Source: Streptomyces flaveolus
GTDB taxonomy: Bacteria; Actinomycetota; Actinomycetes; Streptomycetales; Streptomycetaceae
NCBI RefSeq assembly: GCF_000716535.1
Contig: NZ_JNWV01000001.1
Span: forward strand, 124,001-188,000
DNA length: 64,000 nt
Direction of reading: 5' to 3'
The position numbers and the translations under genes were made by a program. Under the pieces are notes generated by a model. It ran no database searches and had not been told where the DNA came from. It saw nothing but the letters and a program-made list of their open reading frames with translations. Of the stretch, positions 40,939 to 50,974 are shown in pieces; position 1 is the stretch's first letter; every line of letters starts with the position of its first letter.

Positions 40939-42021
40939 TTAGCGCTCGACCTCGCCGCGGATGAACTTCTCGACGTTCTCGCGGGCCTCGTCGTCGAAGT
41001 ACTGGACCGGCGGGGACTTCATGAAGTACGAGGAGGCGGACAGGATCGGGCCACCGATGCCGCGGTCCTTGGCGATCTTCGCGGCGCGCAGGGCGTCGAT
41101 GATGACACCGGCGGAGTTCGGGGAGTCCCAGACCTCCAGCTTGTACTCCAGGTTCAGCGGGACGTCACCGAAGGCGCGACCCTCCAGGCGGACGTAGGCC
41201 CACTTGCGGTCGTCCAGCCAGGCCACGTAGTCGGACGGGCCGATGTGGACGTTCTTCTCGCCGAGGTCCCGGTCGGGGATCTGGGAGGTGACGGCCTGCG
41301 TCTTGGAGATCTTCTTGGACTCCAGGCGCTCGCGCTCGAGCATGTTCTTGAAGTCCATGTTGCCGCCGACGTTCAGCTGCATCGTGCGGTCGAGGATGAC
41401 ACCGCGGTCCTCGAACAGCTTCGCCATGACGCGGTGCGTGATGGTGGCGCCGACCTGGGACTTGATGTCGTCACCGACGATCGGCACACCGGCCTCGGTG
41501 AACTTGTCCGCCCACTCCTTGGTGCCGGCGATGAAGACCGGGAGGGCGTTGACGAAGGCGACCTTGGCGTCGATGGCGCACTGGGCGTAGAACTTCGCCG
41601 CGTCCTCGGAACCGACGGGCAGGTAGCAGACCAGGACGTCGACCTGCTTGTCCTTCAGGATCTGGACGACGTCGACCGGCTCGGCGTCCGACTCCTCGAT
41701 GGTGGCGCGGTAGTACTTGCCGAGGCCGTCGAGGGTGTGGCCGCGCTGGACGGTGACACCGGTGGTGGGCACGTCGCAGATCTTGATCGTGTTGTTCTCG
41801 GAGGCGCCGATGGCGTCCGCGAGGTCAAGGCCGACCTTCTTGGCGTCGACGTCGAACGCGGCGACGAACTCGACGTCGCGCACGTGGTAGTCACCGAACT
41901 GCACGTGCATCAGGCCGGGGACCTTGGACGCCGGGTCGGCGTCCTTGTAGTACTCGACTCCCTGCACCAGCGACGCGGCGCAGTTGCCCACGCCGACGAT
42001 GGCTACGCGAACCGAACCCAT
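40939..42021 (-). CDS. ino1: Inositol-3-phosphate synthase
   Basis: 360 residues from ATG 42021. The NAD site G-V-G-N-C-A-A-S-L is at 10-18, and the family segments [19 protein letters not shown] and [11 protein letters not shown] are all present. It makes inositol 1-phosphate from glucose 6-phosphate, needed in actinomycetes for mycothiol and inositol phospholipids. It lies 43 bases behind the PadR gene and is probably cotranscribed. The nearby trxBA makes this a second thiol-redox link in the region, by inference. Confidence 0.95.
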   Translation of the reverse strand: MGSVRVAIVGVGNCAASLVQGVEYYKDADPASKVPGLMHVQFGDYHVRDVEFVAAFDVDAKKVGLDLADAIGASENNTIKICDVPTTGVTVQRGHTLDGLGKYYRATIEESDAEPVDVVQILKDKQVDVLVCYLPVGSEDAAKFYAQCAIDAKVAFVNALPVFIAGTKEWADKFTEAGVPIVGDDIKSQVGATITHRVMAKLFEDRGVILDRTMQLNVGGNMDFKNMLERERLESKKISKTQAVTSQIPDRDLGEKNVHIGPSDYVAWLDDRKWAYVRLEGRAFGDVPLNLEYKLEVWDSPNSAGVIIDALRAAKIAKDRGIGGPILSASSYFMKSPPVQYFDDEARENVEKFIRGEVER

Positions 42022-42064
42022 TCCGGTTGCTCCCTGTGTGTACGAGTGAGGCCCTGAGTGGGAC

Positions 42065-42748
42065 TCACGTGGCGGTGTCGCCGGGCGTATCCGTCCCGGG
42101 GGTGTCCCCGGGACGGGGCAGGCCGCCCGTCGATCCAGTGGTGGTGTCCTGCTGAGCGGACCCCCCGGACGCGGAACCTTTCAGGTCCCGTCCGGCCCGC
42201 TCGCTCTCGATGAGCTCGTTCAGCCAGCGCACTTCGCGCTCCACGGACTCCATCCCGTGGCGCTGGAGCTCAAGCGTGTAGTCGTCGAGGCGCTCCCGGG
42301 TGCGTGCCAGGGAGGCGCGCATCTTCTCCAGGCGCTCCTCCAGGCGGCTGCGCCGACCCTCCAGGACGCGCATGCGCACATCGCGCGAGGTCTGCCCGAA
42401 GAAGGCGAACCGTGCGGCGAAGTGCTCGTCCTCGTACGCGTCGGGGCCGGTCTGCGAGAGCAGTTCCTCGAAGTGCTCCTTGCCTTCCGCGGTCAGCCGG
42501 TAAACGATCTTGGCGCGGCGTCCGGCGAGGGGAGCGGCGAGGGCGTCGTCGTGGGTGTTTCCGGATTCCTCGATCAACCAGCCGTTGGCGACCAGCGTCT
42601 TGAGGCAGGGGTACAGCGTCCCGTAGCTGAACGCGCGGAACACACCCAGTGACGTGTTGAGTCGTTTGCGCAGCTCGTAGCCGTGCATCGGGGACTCCCG
42701 GAGCAGGCCGAGCACGGCGAACTCAAGGATGCCGGAGCGCCGGCTCAT
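42065..42748 (-). CDS. PadR-family transcriptional regulator
   Basis: 227 residues from ATG 42748, with GAGGAGG in front. The winged helix (1-85) carries [18 protein letters not shown] long coiled-coil region (about 120-190) is the dimer domain, and the tail is Gly/Thr-rich. A 23-base palindrome 73 bases upstream is the likely operator. The gene is followed by ino1, so it probably controls itself and inositol synthesis. The ligand is unknown. Confidence 0.9.
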   Translation of the reverse strand: MSRRSGILEFAVLGLLRESPMHGYELRKRLNTSLGVFRAFSYGTLYPCLKTLVANGWLIEESGNTHDDALAAPLAGRRAKIVYRLTAEGKEHFEELLSQTGPDAYEDEHFAARFAFFGQTSRDVRMRVLEGRRSRLEERLEKMRASLARTRERLDDYTLELQRHGMESVEREVRWLNELIESERAGRDLKGSASGGSAQQDTTTGSTGGLPRPGDTPGTDTPGDTAT

Positions 42749-43143
42749 CGTCGCCTCCTCCCGGTCCCGCAGGTCCGTCCCGCAGGTCTCGCACCGCCTG
42801 GCAGCGTCTTTATCTCGCGCTGATGTATCGACTCGATACATCAGCACGATAGAACGGCCTACCGCACGCGACAAGAGGGACGGTGGTGAACGGGATCACA
42901 TCACCGTTTCGTTGGAGGCAACTTGCCTGTTTTGGGGTGAACTTCGGGGCTCGGCGCGTTTTGGTGGTGCGTAGTCTGTGCGGCATGACACCACCGGGAA
43001 CCGCGTGATGCCTGGGGAGCGTCGTTGTCCCTGGTGCAGTACGGGTGAATGCAGGACCGACCACATCCGTACTTCGGGGGGACCGGAAATCAGCCGCCGT
43101 TCCAGGCGCGCACGGGTGCGCCTGCCCGAGGAGTAATCGTTCG
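42749..43143. promoter_or_regulatory. padR-PBP divergent regulatory region
   Basis: 395 bases. Besides the PadR operator, a TAGTCT-like -10 candidate sits near 42973-42978 on the plus strand for the PBP gene, without a clear -35. No further gene is supported. Confidence 0.4.
42821..42843. promoter_or_regulatory. PadR operator palindrome
   Basis: Perfect inverted repeat with arms TGATGTATCGA (42821-42831) and TCGATACATCA (42833-42843) around a single C. It sits upstream of padR. The ATGTAT...ATACAT core is typical for PadR-type sites. Confidence 0.8.
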
Positions 43144-45828
43144 ATGAGCGAGCACCGTCGCAAACCGCCGCAGCCGCAGGGAGGCGGACGTGCCGCGGCC
43201 CGACGCGGCCAGTCCGGCTCGTCCTCCGGCCGCCGTGCGGCACCGCGAGGCGCCACCGGGTCCCCTGCCGACTCCTATGGGTCCCGTTCCCCGGGATCGG
43301 AGTCCACCGACCCGGGAGGCGAGGAGCGTTCCTACGGCGGCCGAGCCGAGGCCCGCCGTGCCGCGCAGAGAGGTGGCCGACGCAGAGCGGCCGACAACGC
43401 CGGCGGCCGCCGCGGCGGCCCGGGCGGTCCGGCCGGTCCCGGACGCGGCAACGGCCGCGCGACGACCGCACCCGGCAAGAAGAGGTTCATCGACTACCCG
43501 AGGGCCGGCAAGTACGGCTGGCGACGCTGGGTGCCGTCCTGGAAGCTGGTCAGCGGGCTGTTCATCGGCTTCGTCGGCAGCCTGGTGGTGATGGTCGGCG
43601 TCGGATACGCGATGGTCTCCATCCCGAACGAGAACGACGCGGCCAAGTCCCAGAACAACGTCTACTACTGGGCCGACGGCAGCCAGATGGTCGCGACGGG
43701 CACCGGGGTGAACCGGCAGAACGTCACCATCGACAAGATCCCCGAGGCCATGCAGTGGGCCGTGATCTCGGCGGAGAACAAGAGCTTCTACCAGGACTCA
43801 GGCGTCGACCCGATGGGTATCGCCCGAGCCCTGGGCAACATGGCCCGGGGTGGTCAGACGCAGGGTGGTTCGACCATCACCCAGCAGTTCGTGAAGAACA
43901 CCTACCTGAGCCAGGAACAGACCGTCACCCGCAAGTTCAAGGAGATGTTCATCTCCATAAAGGTGGGCACGAGGCTCGACAAGAAGCAGATCCTGCAGGG
44001 CTACCTGAATACCTCATACTACGGTCGCGGCGCCTACGGCATCCAGGCCGCCGCGCAGACCTACTACGGCGTGAACGCGGTCGATCTCAAGCCGAGCCAG
44101 TGCGCCTTCCTGGCAGCGTTGCTGAAGGGCCCGACGTACTACGACCCGGCCGGAAACGCGGACCTCGACCCGTCGGCGAACGCGAAGGACAACCGGGAGC
44201 GTTCCGAGAAGCGCTGGGCCTGGATTCTCGGCGAGATGCACAAGGACAAGCACCTCTCGGATGTCCAGTACCAGGAAGCCATCAAGGAGTATCCCAAGCC
44301 TCAGGGCCGCAAGGCGACCAAGGGCATGACTGGCCAGATCAGCTACCTCGTCGACACGGCCAAGAAGTACGTCCTGAACCACTCCAAAATCACCGAGGCG
44401 CAGTTCGACCAGGGTGGGTACCAGATCTACACGACCTTCGACAAGAAGAGCGTGAACGCCCTCAGTGCTGCTGTGAAGAAGGTCCAGAAGGACCGCCTCG
44501 ACCCGAAGCATCGGGATCTGGACAAGTACGTCCAGTTCGGTGCGGCATCGGTGCTCCCGAAGGACGGTGCCATCGTCGCGCTCTACGGCGGTGACGGTTA
44601 CGAGAACGGTCACTTCACCAACAACGCCGACACGTCCGGTGTCCCGGTCGGTTCGACGTGGAAGCCGTTCGTCCTGGCCGCGGCGATGGAGTACGGCACC
44701 TACAAGTCCGAGGGCGAGGGCATCTCGCCGCTGAGCAAGTACAACGGCAACGACAAGCTCAAGGTGAGGAACCAGGACGGGAGCTACGTCCTGAAGAAGG
44801 ACGGCTCGGTCTTCTACCAGCGCAACGAAGGCCCCAAGCCCTGGGGCTACATCACGCTGCGCAAGGCCATGGAGCAGTCCATCAACACTCCGTTCGTACA
44901 GCTCGGCATGGACGTGGGGATGTCGAAGGTCCGAGACGTCGCGAAGGCCTCCGGCATCCTGGACGCAAGCTTCGCCGACCTCAACCCGTCCTTCGCCATC
45001 GGCACCTCGACGCCGAGCGCGATCCGTATGGCCGACGCTTACGCGACGTTCGCCGCGTCCGGCGAGCACACGGATCCGTACTCGGTGACGAGCGTCAAGA
45101 AGGAAGGCAAGGAACTGCCGGGCTTCACCAAGCCCAGGCGGACGCAGGCGATGCCGGAGAACGTGGCCAACAACGTCACGGACACGTTGGAGAACGTGAT
45201 CCAGAACGGTACGGGCCAGAACGCCAAGGCCCTGGGACGTACCGCGGCCGGCAAGACCGGTACCACCGACAGCAACAAGTCGGCCTGGTTCGTCGGCTAC
45301 ACCCAGCAGCTGTCGACCTCGGTCGCGATGTTCCGCGAGAACCCCAAGGATCATGAGCTGCTGTCCATGAACGGTACGGCGGGTGTGGACTCCATCCACG
45401 GTGGTGACATCCCGACGCAGGTGTGGACCGAGTACATGAAGGCCGCGCTCAAGGGCAAGAACGACCCCGGCTTCCCGGACGCCACCGAGATCGGCAAGGT
45501 CCAGGACGAGCTGGGTGCTCCCTCCCCGACCCCGAGCGTCACCATCACGCCCAGTGCGACGCCGAGTGACTCGCCGACCCCGACGCCGAGCGTGACGACC
45601 ACCTCACCGTCACCGACGCCGAGCGAGTCCTGCCAGTTCGGCTGGGACCCGAACTGCAACAGCAACGGCAACGGCGGAGGCAACGGCAATGGCAGCGGAG
45701 GTGTGGACACGGGTGGTGTCGACGGCGGCGGAGGCGAGTCGCCGTCACCCACGGTCACGGACACGACCGGCACCGGTGACACCCGAGGGAACGGCAACGG
45801 AGGCTTCTTCGGGGGCCAGACCGGCTAG
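43144..45828 (+). CDS. Class A penicillin-binding protein (transglycosylase/transpeptidase)
   Basis: 894 residues from ATG 43144. A basic cytoplasmic N-terminus (1-130) and one membrane helix (about 138-162) lead to a GT51 domain starting near 210 (A-E-N-K-S-F-Y-Q-D-S-G; the usual E-D-x-x-F-x-x-H reads E-N-x-x-F-x-x-D) with G-G-S-T-I-T-Q-Q-F-V-K. The transpeptidase has S-T-W-K near 504, S-I-N near 579 and K-T-G-T near 704. The tail is Ser/Thr/Pro- then Gly/Asn-rich with two cysteines (C-Q-F-G-W-D-P-N-C). It polymerises and cross-links peptidoglycan outside the membrane. Confidence 0.94.
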   Translation: MSEHRRKPPQPQGGGRAAARRGQSGSSSGRRAAPRGATGSPADSYGSRSPGSESTDPGGEERSYGGRAEARRAAQRGGRRRAADNAGGRRGGPGGPAGPGRGNGRATTAPGKKRFIDYPRAGKYGWRRWVPSWKLVSGLFIGFVGSLVVMVGVGYAMVSIPNENDAAKSQNNVYYWADGSQMVATGTGVNRQNVTIDKIPEAMQWAVISAENKSFYQDSGVDPMGIARALGNMARGGQTQGGSTITQQFVKNTYLSQEQTVTRKFKEMFISIKVGTRLDKKQILQGYLNTSYYGRGAYGIQAAAQTYYGVNAVDLKPSQCAFLAALLKGPTYYDPAGNADLDPSANAKDNRERSEKRWAWILGEMHKDKHLSDVQYQEAIKEYPKPQGRKATKGMTGQISYLVDTAKKYVLNHSKITEAQFDQGGYQIYTTFDKKSVNALSAAVKKVQKDRLDPKHRDLDKYVQFGAASVLPKDGAIVALYGGDGYENGHFTNNADTSGVPVGSTWKPFVLAAAMEYGTYKSEGEGISPLSKYNGNDKLKVRNQDGSYVLKKDGSVFYQRNEGPKPWGYITLRKAMEQSINTPFVQLGMDVGMSKVRDVAKASGILDASFADLNPSFAIGTSTPSAIRMADAYATFAASGEHTDPYSVTSVKKEGKELPGFTKPRRTQAMPENVANNVTDTLENVIQNGTGQNAKALGRTAAGKTGTTDSNKSAWFVGYTQQLSTSVAMFRENPKDHELLSMNGTAGVDSIHGGDIPTQVWTEYMKAALKGKNDPGFPDATEIGKVQDELGAPSPTPSVTITPSATPSDSPTPTPSVTTTSPSPTPSESCQFGWDPNCNSNGNGGGNGNGSGGVDTGGVDGGGGESPSPTVTDTTGTGDTRGNGNGGFFGGQTG

Positions 45829-45872
45829 CCCGGCGATCTGACCGGTTGGCGACCATATCGCCCACCGAGGGT

Positions 45873-45886
45873 GTTTCACGTGAAAC
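45873..45886. promoter_or_regulatory. parS: parS site 7
   Basis: Perfect GTTTCACGTGAAAC between the PBP gene and the next gene, just before a terminator hairpin. Confidence 0.95.
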
Positions 45887-45888
45887 AT

Positions 45889-45919
45889 GGGCCGCCGCAC
45901 CCACCAGGTGCGGCGGCCC
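45889..45919 (+). terminator. Terminator after the PBP gene
   Basis: A 13-base-pair perfect stem (45889-45901 with 45907-45919, loop CACCA) right after parS, followed by a short T-run (GTGTTTTC). Confidence 0.75.
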
Positions 45920-45957
45920 TCGGTGTTTTCCTAGCCGGGTACGGCAGGATGTGCCCC

Positions 45958-47511
45958 ATGCCCAGTGCAGAGATGACGCCCGCGAGCATGCACGAGCCCG
46001 AGTCCGTGCCGTCCGCCGCGGCAGAGCCGGTGCAGCCGACCAGGGAGGACGAGGTCGCCGCCGCCGGCAGTGAGCTGATCGGCGGTCCCCTGGGGCGGCA
46101 CGCCCTGCTGGGGACCTCCTGGTGGACCCCCGTGCGGGTCGTGGCGCTCGTGGCGATCGGCATGTTCGCCCTCGGCCTGGTCCAGAAGGCGCCCTGCTAC
46201 CACAGCGGCTGGTTCTTCGGCGCGAGCAGTCAGTACACGCACGCCTGCTACTCGGACATTCCGCACCTCTACCAGGGCCGCGGGTTCGCCGACCACCTCG
46301 TGCCGTACTTCGACAAGCTCCCCGGCGACATGGACTACCTCGAATACCCGGTGCTCACCGGTGTCTTCATGGAGGTGGCCTCCTGGCTGACCCCGCACAG
46401 CGGCGGCATCCAGCACCAGGAGCAGTGGTACTGGTTCGTGAACGCCGGGATGCTGATGGTGTGCACCGCCGTCATCGCCGTGTGCGTGGCCCGTACCCAC
46501 CGCCGGCGCCCCTGGGACGGTCTGCTGGTCGCCCTGGCGCCCGCCCTGGCGCTGACCGCGACCATCAACTGGGACCTGCTTGCCGTCGCGCTGACGGCCG
46601 CCGCGATGCTGATGTGGTCCCGGGGCCGCGCCCTCGCCTTCGGCGTCCTCCTGGGGCTCGCCACGGCCGCCAAGCTGTATCCCGTGCTGCTGCTGGGGCC
46701 ACTGATGGTGCTCTGCTGGCGGGCCGGCAAGTGGCGCCCGTTCTTCCAGGCCGTGTGCGGCGCGGTGGTCGCCTGGCTCGTGGTGAACCTGCCCGTGATG
46801 ATCACGCACGACGCGACGGGCTTCCACATCCGTGAGGGCTGGGCGAAGTTCTACACCTTCAGCAAGGAGCGCGGCGTCGACTTCGGCTCCTTCTGGCTGA
46901 TCTGGGCGCAGAACTCCAGCAACCCGCCCACCACCGAGTTCGTCAACACCGCCGCCACGGTGCTCGTGGTGCTGTGCTTCCTCGGCATCGCCGCGCTGAC
47001 GTTCACCGCCCCGCGCCGGCCACGGTTCGCCCAGCTGGCCTTCCTGATGGTGGCCGCCTTCGTCCTCACCAACAAGGTCTACTCCCCGCAGTACGTCCTG
47101 TGGCTGGTGCCGCTGGCGGTCCTGGCCCGGCCCAAGTGGCGGGACTTCCTGATCTGGCAGGCGTGCGAGGTGGCGTACTTCTTGGGCATCTGGCTGTACC
47201 TCGCCTACACGACCAGCGGAGACGCCCACAAGGGCCTGCCGACTCAGGGCTACCACTGGGTGATCGTCGTGCACCTGCTGGGCACGCTGTACCTGTGCGC
47301 CGTCGTCGTACGGGACATCCTCATGCCGGAGCGGGACGTGGTGCGCCGGTCCGGCGACGACGACCCCTCGGGCGGAGTGCTCGACGGCGCCGAGGACGCG
47401 TTCGTGCTCGGCGCGGGAGCCCATTCTCCGCGCCACGCCGACCCGTTCGAGGGGCCTCAGGTGGACTGGGGCCGGCCGGAGATGCTGTCCCGCGACGACC
47501 GTTCGCTCTGA
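45958..47511 (+). CDS. GT87-like (DUF2029) membrane glycosyltransferase
   Basis: 517 residues from ATG 45958 (an earlier ATG at 45949 is also possible). About ten membrane segments; the first cytoplasmic/outer loop has D-M-D-Y-L-E-Y-P-V-L-T-G, a conserved acid-containing segment of GT-C enzymes. Related actinobacterial proteins add mannose or arabinose to lipid-linked acceptors. The exact sugar cannot be told. It follows the PBP gene and precedes cell-wall enzymes. Confidence 0.8.
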   Translation: MPSAEMTPASMHEPESVPSAAAEPVQPTREDEVAAAGSELIGGPLGRHALLGTSWWTPVRVVALVAIGMFALGLVQKAPCYHSGWFFGASSQYTHACYSDIPHLYQGRGFADHLVPYFDKLPGDMDYLEYPVLTGVFMEVASWLTPHSGGIQHQEQWYWFVNAGMLMVCTAVIAVCVARTHRRRPWDGLLVALAPALALTATINWDLLAVALTAAAMLMWSRGRALAFGVLLGLATAAKLYPVLLLGPLMVLCWRAGKWRPFFQAVCGAVVAWLVVNLPVMITHDATGFHIREGWAKFYTFSKERGVDFGSFWLIWAQNSSNPPTTEFVNTAATVLVVLCFLGIAALTFTAPRRPRFAQLAFLMVAAFVLTNKVYSPQYVLWLVPLAVLARPKWRDFLIWQACEVAYFLGIWLYLAYTTSGDAHKGLPTQGYHWVIVVHLLGTLYLCAVVVRDILMPERDVVRRSGDDDPSGGVLDGAEDAFVLGAGAHSPRHADPFEGPQVDWGRPEMLSRDDRSL

Positions 47512-47581
47512 GCGAACAAGCGCCACGCCTCATCGGCACGCGACACGGCAAGCCGGCCCTCCCAGGGGAGGCGGCACAAAC

Positions 47582-47618
47582 AGAAGGCCGTATCCGGGAG
47601 CACCGGATACGGCCTTCT
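47582..47618. terminator. Bidirectional terminator after the GT87-like gene
   Basis: A 16-base-pair perfect stem (47582-47597 with 47603-47618, loop GAGCA) between convergent genes. Confidence 0.85.
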
Positions 47619-47660
47619 CGCGTTCAGGACGGCCAGCGGTCCACGAGGTTCTGGACGGGC

Positions 47661-48692
47661 TCAGCGGTCCACGAGACGGTCGAACTGGGTCGTGGTGTGC
47701 CGCAGATGGGCCACCAGCTCGTCGCCGACCTTCGGCTCGGGGGCGTCCGAGGGCACGAACAGGATCGACACCTGCATGTGCGGCGGCTCGGCGAACCAGC
47801 GCTGCTTGCCGCCCCAGACGAACGGGGAGAGGTTCCGGTTGACCGTGGCGAGCCCGGCCCGGGCGACGCCCTTGGCGCGCGGCATGACGCCGTGCAGGGC
47901 CTTCGGGGCCTCCAGGCCCACCCCGTGCGACGTTCCGCCCGCCACGACCACCAGGAAGCCGTCCGAGGCCGCCTTCTGTTGCCGGTAGCCGAACCGGTCG
48001 CCCTTGGCCACGCGCGTGACGTCCAGGACGGCGCCGCGGTACTCGGTGGCGTCGTGGTCCCCCAGCCACAGCCGCGTACCGATGCGGGCGCGGAACCGGG
48101 TCTGCGGGAACTGCTGCTGGAGCCGGGCCAGATCGTCCGCCTTGAGGTGGCTGACGAACATCGTGTGCAGCGGCAGCCGTGCCGCGCGCAGCCGGTCCAT
48201 CCAGCCGATGACCTCCTCGACGGCGTCCGAGCCGTCGGTGCGGTCCAGCGGCAGGTGGATGGCGAAGCCTTCCAGCCGGACGTTCTCTATGGCCTGGTGC
48301 AGCTGCGGCAGATCGTGCTCGCTGATGCCGTGCCGCTTCATCGAGGACATCACCTCGATGACGACACGGGCGCCCACGAGGCCGTAGACACCGTCGATGG
48401 ACGAGACGGAGCGGACGACCCGGTCGGGCAGCGGCACGGGCTCCTCGCCACGCCGGTACGGCGTCAGCACCAGCAGGTCACCGCTGAAGAAGTCCTTGAT
48501 GCGCGCGGCCTCGTAGGTCGTGCCGACGGCGAGCAGGTCGGCACCGAGCCGTGTGGCCTCCTCCGACAGCCGTTCGTGCCCGAAGCCGTAGCCGTTGCCC
48601 TTGCAGACCGGGACGAGTCCCGGGAACTGCTCCTGCACGTGCTTGTGGTGCGCCCGCCAGCGCGCGGTGTCGACGTAGAGCGTGAGCGCCAT
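47661..48692 (-). CDS. Alanine-racemase-like PLP enzyme (fold type III)
   Basis: 343 residues from ATG 48692. The PLP-lysine motif reads V-C-K-G-N-G-Y-G-F-G near residues 28-37 (usual form V-K-A-D/N-A-Y-G-H-G). A TIM-barrel part follows; the C-terminal domain is short and not clearly the usual alanine-racemase dimer domain. A D-alanine or related amino-acid epimerase role is likely but not certain. It is next to the femX-like gene, which fits peptidoglycan precursor metabolism. Confidence 0.75.
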   Translation of the reverse strand: MALTLYVDTARWRAHHKHVQEQFPGLVPVCKGNGYGFGHERLSEEATRLGADLLAVGTTYEAARIKDFFSGDLLVLTPYRRGEEPVPLPDRVVRSVSSIDGVYGLVGARVVIEVMSSMKRHGISEHDLPQLHQAIENVRLEGFAIHLPLDRTDGSDAVEEVIGWMDRLRAARLPLHTMFVSHLKADDLARLQQQFPQTRFRARIGTRLWLGDHDATEYRGAVLDVTRVAKGDRFGYRQQKAASDGFLVVVAGGTSHGVGLEAPKALHGVMPRAKGVARAGLATVNRNLSPFVWGGKQRWFAEPPHMQVSILFVPSDAPEPKVGDELVAHLRHTTTQFDRLVDR

Positions 48693-48777
48693 GGCCGGAC
48701 CCGGAACCTTTCTCGTGGCTGCGGTGGATCAGAGGTGTGTGAGCTGTGAAGGCTATGGAATCAAACGCCCGCGCGGC

Positions 48778-49896
48778 TCAGCGGCGCGACATGTAGATGT
48801 CGAGCGCCTTGTGGAGCAGCTTGTTCAGCGGGAAGTCCCACTCGCCGAGGTACTCGGCGGCCTGGCCGCCGGTGCCGACCTTGAACTGGATGAGGCCGAA
48901 GAGGTGGTCGGTCTCGTCCAGCGAGTCGGAGATGCCGCGCAGGTCGTAGACGGTGGCGCCGAGCGCGTAGGCGTCGCGCAGCATCCGCCACTGCATGGCG
49001 TTGGACGGCCGCACCTCGCGGCCGATGTTGTCGGAGGCGCCGTAGGAGTACCAGACGTGCCCGCCGACGATCAGCATGGTCGCCGCGGAAAGGTTCACCC
49101 CGTTGTGGCGGGCGAAGTACAGCCGCATCCGGTTGGGGTCCTCGGTGTTGAGGGCCGTCCACATGCGCTGGAAGTACGACAGCGGCCGGGGCCGGAAGTG
49201 GTCGCGGACGGCCGTGATCTCGTACAGCCGCTGCCACTCGGGCAGGTCCTGGTAGCCGCCCTGGACGACCTCGACGCCTGCCTTCTCGGCCTTCTTGATG
49301 TTGCGGCGCCACAGCTGGTTGAAGTTCTTGTGGACCTCTTCCAGGGAGCGGTTCGCCAGCGGCACCTGGTAGACGTAGCGGGGCTGCACGTCGCCGAAGC
49401 CGGCGCCGCCGTCCTCGCCCTGCTGCCAGCCCATGCGGCGCAGCTTGTCGGCCACCTCGAAGGCGCGCGGCTCGATGTAGTCGGCCTCCAGATCGCGCAG
49501 ACGCTTGACGTCCGGGTCCTGGATGCCCCTCTTGATCGTGTCGGCGTTCCAGCGACGGATGATCACCGGGGGGCCCATCTTCACGGAGAAGGCACCCTGC
49601 TGCTTCAGGTGCGCCAGCATCGGCTGGATCCAGTCGTCCAGGTTCGGCGCGTACCAGTTGATGACCGGGCCCTCGGGCAGATAGGCGAGGTAGCGCTTGA
49701 TCTTGGGCAGCTGGCGGTAGAGCACCAGGCCCACGCCGACCAGCTGGCCGCTCCTGTCGAACCAGCCGAGGTTCTCCGAACGCCACTCCGCCTTCACATC
49801 TGCCCAGGCCGGGACCTGCATGTGGCTCGCCGCCGGCAGGCTCTGGATGAAGGCCAGATGCTGCTCGCGACTGATGGTCCTCAGGGTCAGGCTCAT
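48778..49896 (-). CDS. femX: FemX-like peptidoglycan bridge ligase (FemAB family)
   Basis: 372 residues from ATG 49896. Two GNAT-like folds are typical of FemABX; conserved parts are [16 protein letters not shown] near the start, [14 protein letters not shown] and Y-S-Y-G-A-S. In Streptomyces FemX adds the first glycine to lipid II from glycyl-tRNA. It lies 85 bases upstream of the racemase-like gene and is read in the same direction. Confidence 0.9.
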   Translation of the reverse strand: MSLTLRTISREQHLAFIQSLPAASHMQVPAWADVKAEWRSENLGWFDRSGQLVGVGLVLYRQLPKIKRYLAYLPEGPVINWYAPNLDDWIQPMLAHLKQQGAFSVKMGPPVIIRRWNADTIKRGIQDPDVKRLRDLEADYIEPRAFEVADKLRRMGWQQGEDGGAGFGDVQPRYVYQVPLANRSLEEVHKNFNQLWRRNIKKAEKAGVEVVQGGYQDLPEWQRLYEITAVRDHFRPRPLSYFQRMWTALNTEDPNRMRLYFARHNGVNLSAATMLIVGGHVWYSYGASDNIGREVRPSNAMQWRMLRDAYALGATVYDLRGISDSLDETDHLFGLIQFKVGTGGQAAEYLGEWDFPLNKLLHKALDIYMSRR

Positions 49897-50015
49897 TCGG
49901 GGCGCTCCTCGGGCTGGTGTGTCCCCATGGGTACAGGGGCTCCGGCTCTCGCGCGAAGCCTACTGCGCCTTTCGAGCGCCCCGACTGGGCGTACGGGCCT
50001 TTGAGCCCGGTGGGG

Positions 50016-50330
50016 TCAGCTGATGACCCCGCCGAACAGGCCGCCGTGAGCCATGCCGATCAGGAAACCGACGCCGGCGGCACCCAGACCCAGGATCAGG
50101 CCGAACCGCTGCCGCGTGGTCACCGAGATCCACTGTCCGTACACGCCCGTGGCCAGTGCCACCAGGCCCGCCCACGAGGTCAGCAGGTGAAGGCTGTGGA
50201 AGAAGCACGTGATGAAGGACAGCAGGCCCAGGACGAGCGTCACCGCCATCAGGGCGTCCTGAAGCGGATGGGGCTTGCCGTCCGTGGCGAAGAGGGAACC
50301 GGCGGTGTTGGGTCGCAATGCCTGTGCCAT
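50016..50330 (-). CDS. Small integral membrane protein
   Basis: 104 residues from ATG 50330, with GGAGGTG eight bases in front. Three membrane segments lie at about 25-45, 50-70 and 78-100. The family is conserved in Streptomyces beside rpsF, but no function is known. It is divergent from rpsF. Confidence 0.75.
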   Translation of the reverse strand: MAQALRPNTAGSLFATDGKPHPLQDALMAVTLVLGLLSFITCFFHSLHLLTSWAGLVALATGVYGQWISVTTRQRFGLILGLGAAGVGFLIGMAHGGLFGGVIS

Positions 50331-50603
50331 GGGCACCTCCTGCGGAAGGCGGCGCATCGTAGCGCCGTACACACCCGATGTGTACAGATTGTCGGGGACG
50401 ACGGCCGGATTTCAACCGGAAGCGTGTGTGCGGGTAGTCTGTACCGTCTGCACTGGTGTCTGCCCAGACCTGCCCAGGTCACACTGCCGGCTTCCCTGAG
50501 GGAACCCCGATTGTCAGTGGCGGCCGATACCGTTGCGTACGCATCACAACCCTCCTGCCACGGAACGACCGTGGCCGCTGAGTCCAAAGGAGGTGGGTTC
50601 CAC

Positions 50604-50894
50604 ATGCGTCACTACGAGGTGATGGTCATCCTCGACCCCGATCTCGAGGAGCGCGCTGTCTCCCCGCTGATCGAGAACTTCCTGTCCGTCGTCCGTGACG
50701 GCGGCGGCAAGGTTGAGAAGGTCGACACCTGGGGCCGTCGTCGTCTCGCCTACGAGATCAAGAAGAAGCCCGAGGGCATCTACTCGGTCATCGACCTGCA
50801 GGCCGAGCCTGCGGTCGTCAAGGAGCTCGACCGCCAGATGAACCTGAACGAGTCGGTCCTCCGGACCAAGGTCCTCCGTCCCGAGACCCACTGA
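50604..50894 (+). CDS. rpsF: Ribosomal protein S6
   Basis: 96 residues from ATG 50604, with AAAGGAGGTGG in front. [23 protein letters not shown] and the end L-R-T-K-V-L are typical of bS6. It pairs with S18 (rpsR) in the small subunit and heads the rpsF-ssb-rpsR-rplI operon. Confidence 0.97.
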   Translation: MRHYEVMVILDPDLEERAVSPLIENFLSVVRDGGGKVEKVDTWGRRRLAYEIKKKPEGIYSVIDLQAEPAVVKELDRQMNLNESVLRTKVLRPETH

Positions 50895-50974
50895 GCTCTC
50901 CCGCTCAGCTGATCTCGGGATTCGAGTAGCAGCAACAAGCAGCCAGAGCAGCAAACCCGCCGAGAGGTTCCCCC

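Noticed and set aside
45520..45800. Short repeated sequence near the end of the PBP gene, considered as CRISPR-like or a repeat array
   Set aside because: Repeats are in frame and encode the Ser/Thr/Pro and Gly/Asn-rich tail; there are no spacers. No CRISPR array was seen anywhere in the window.
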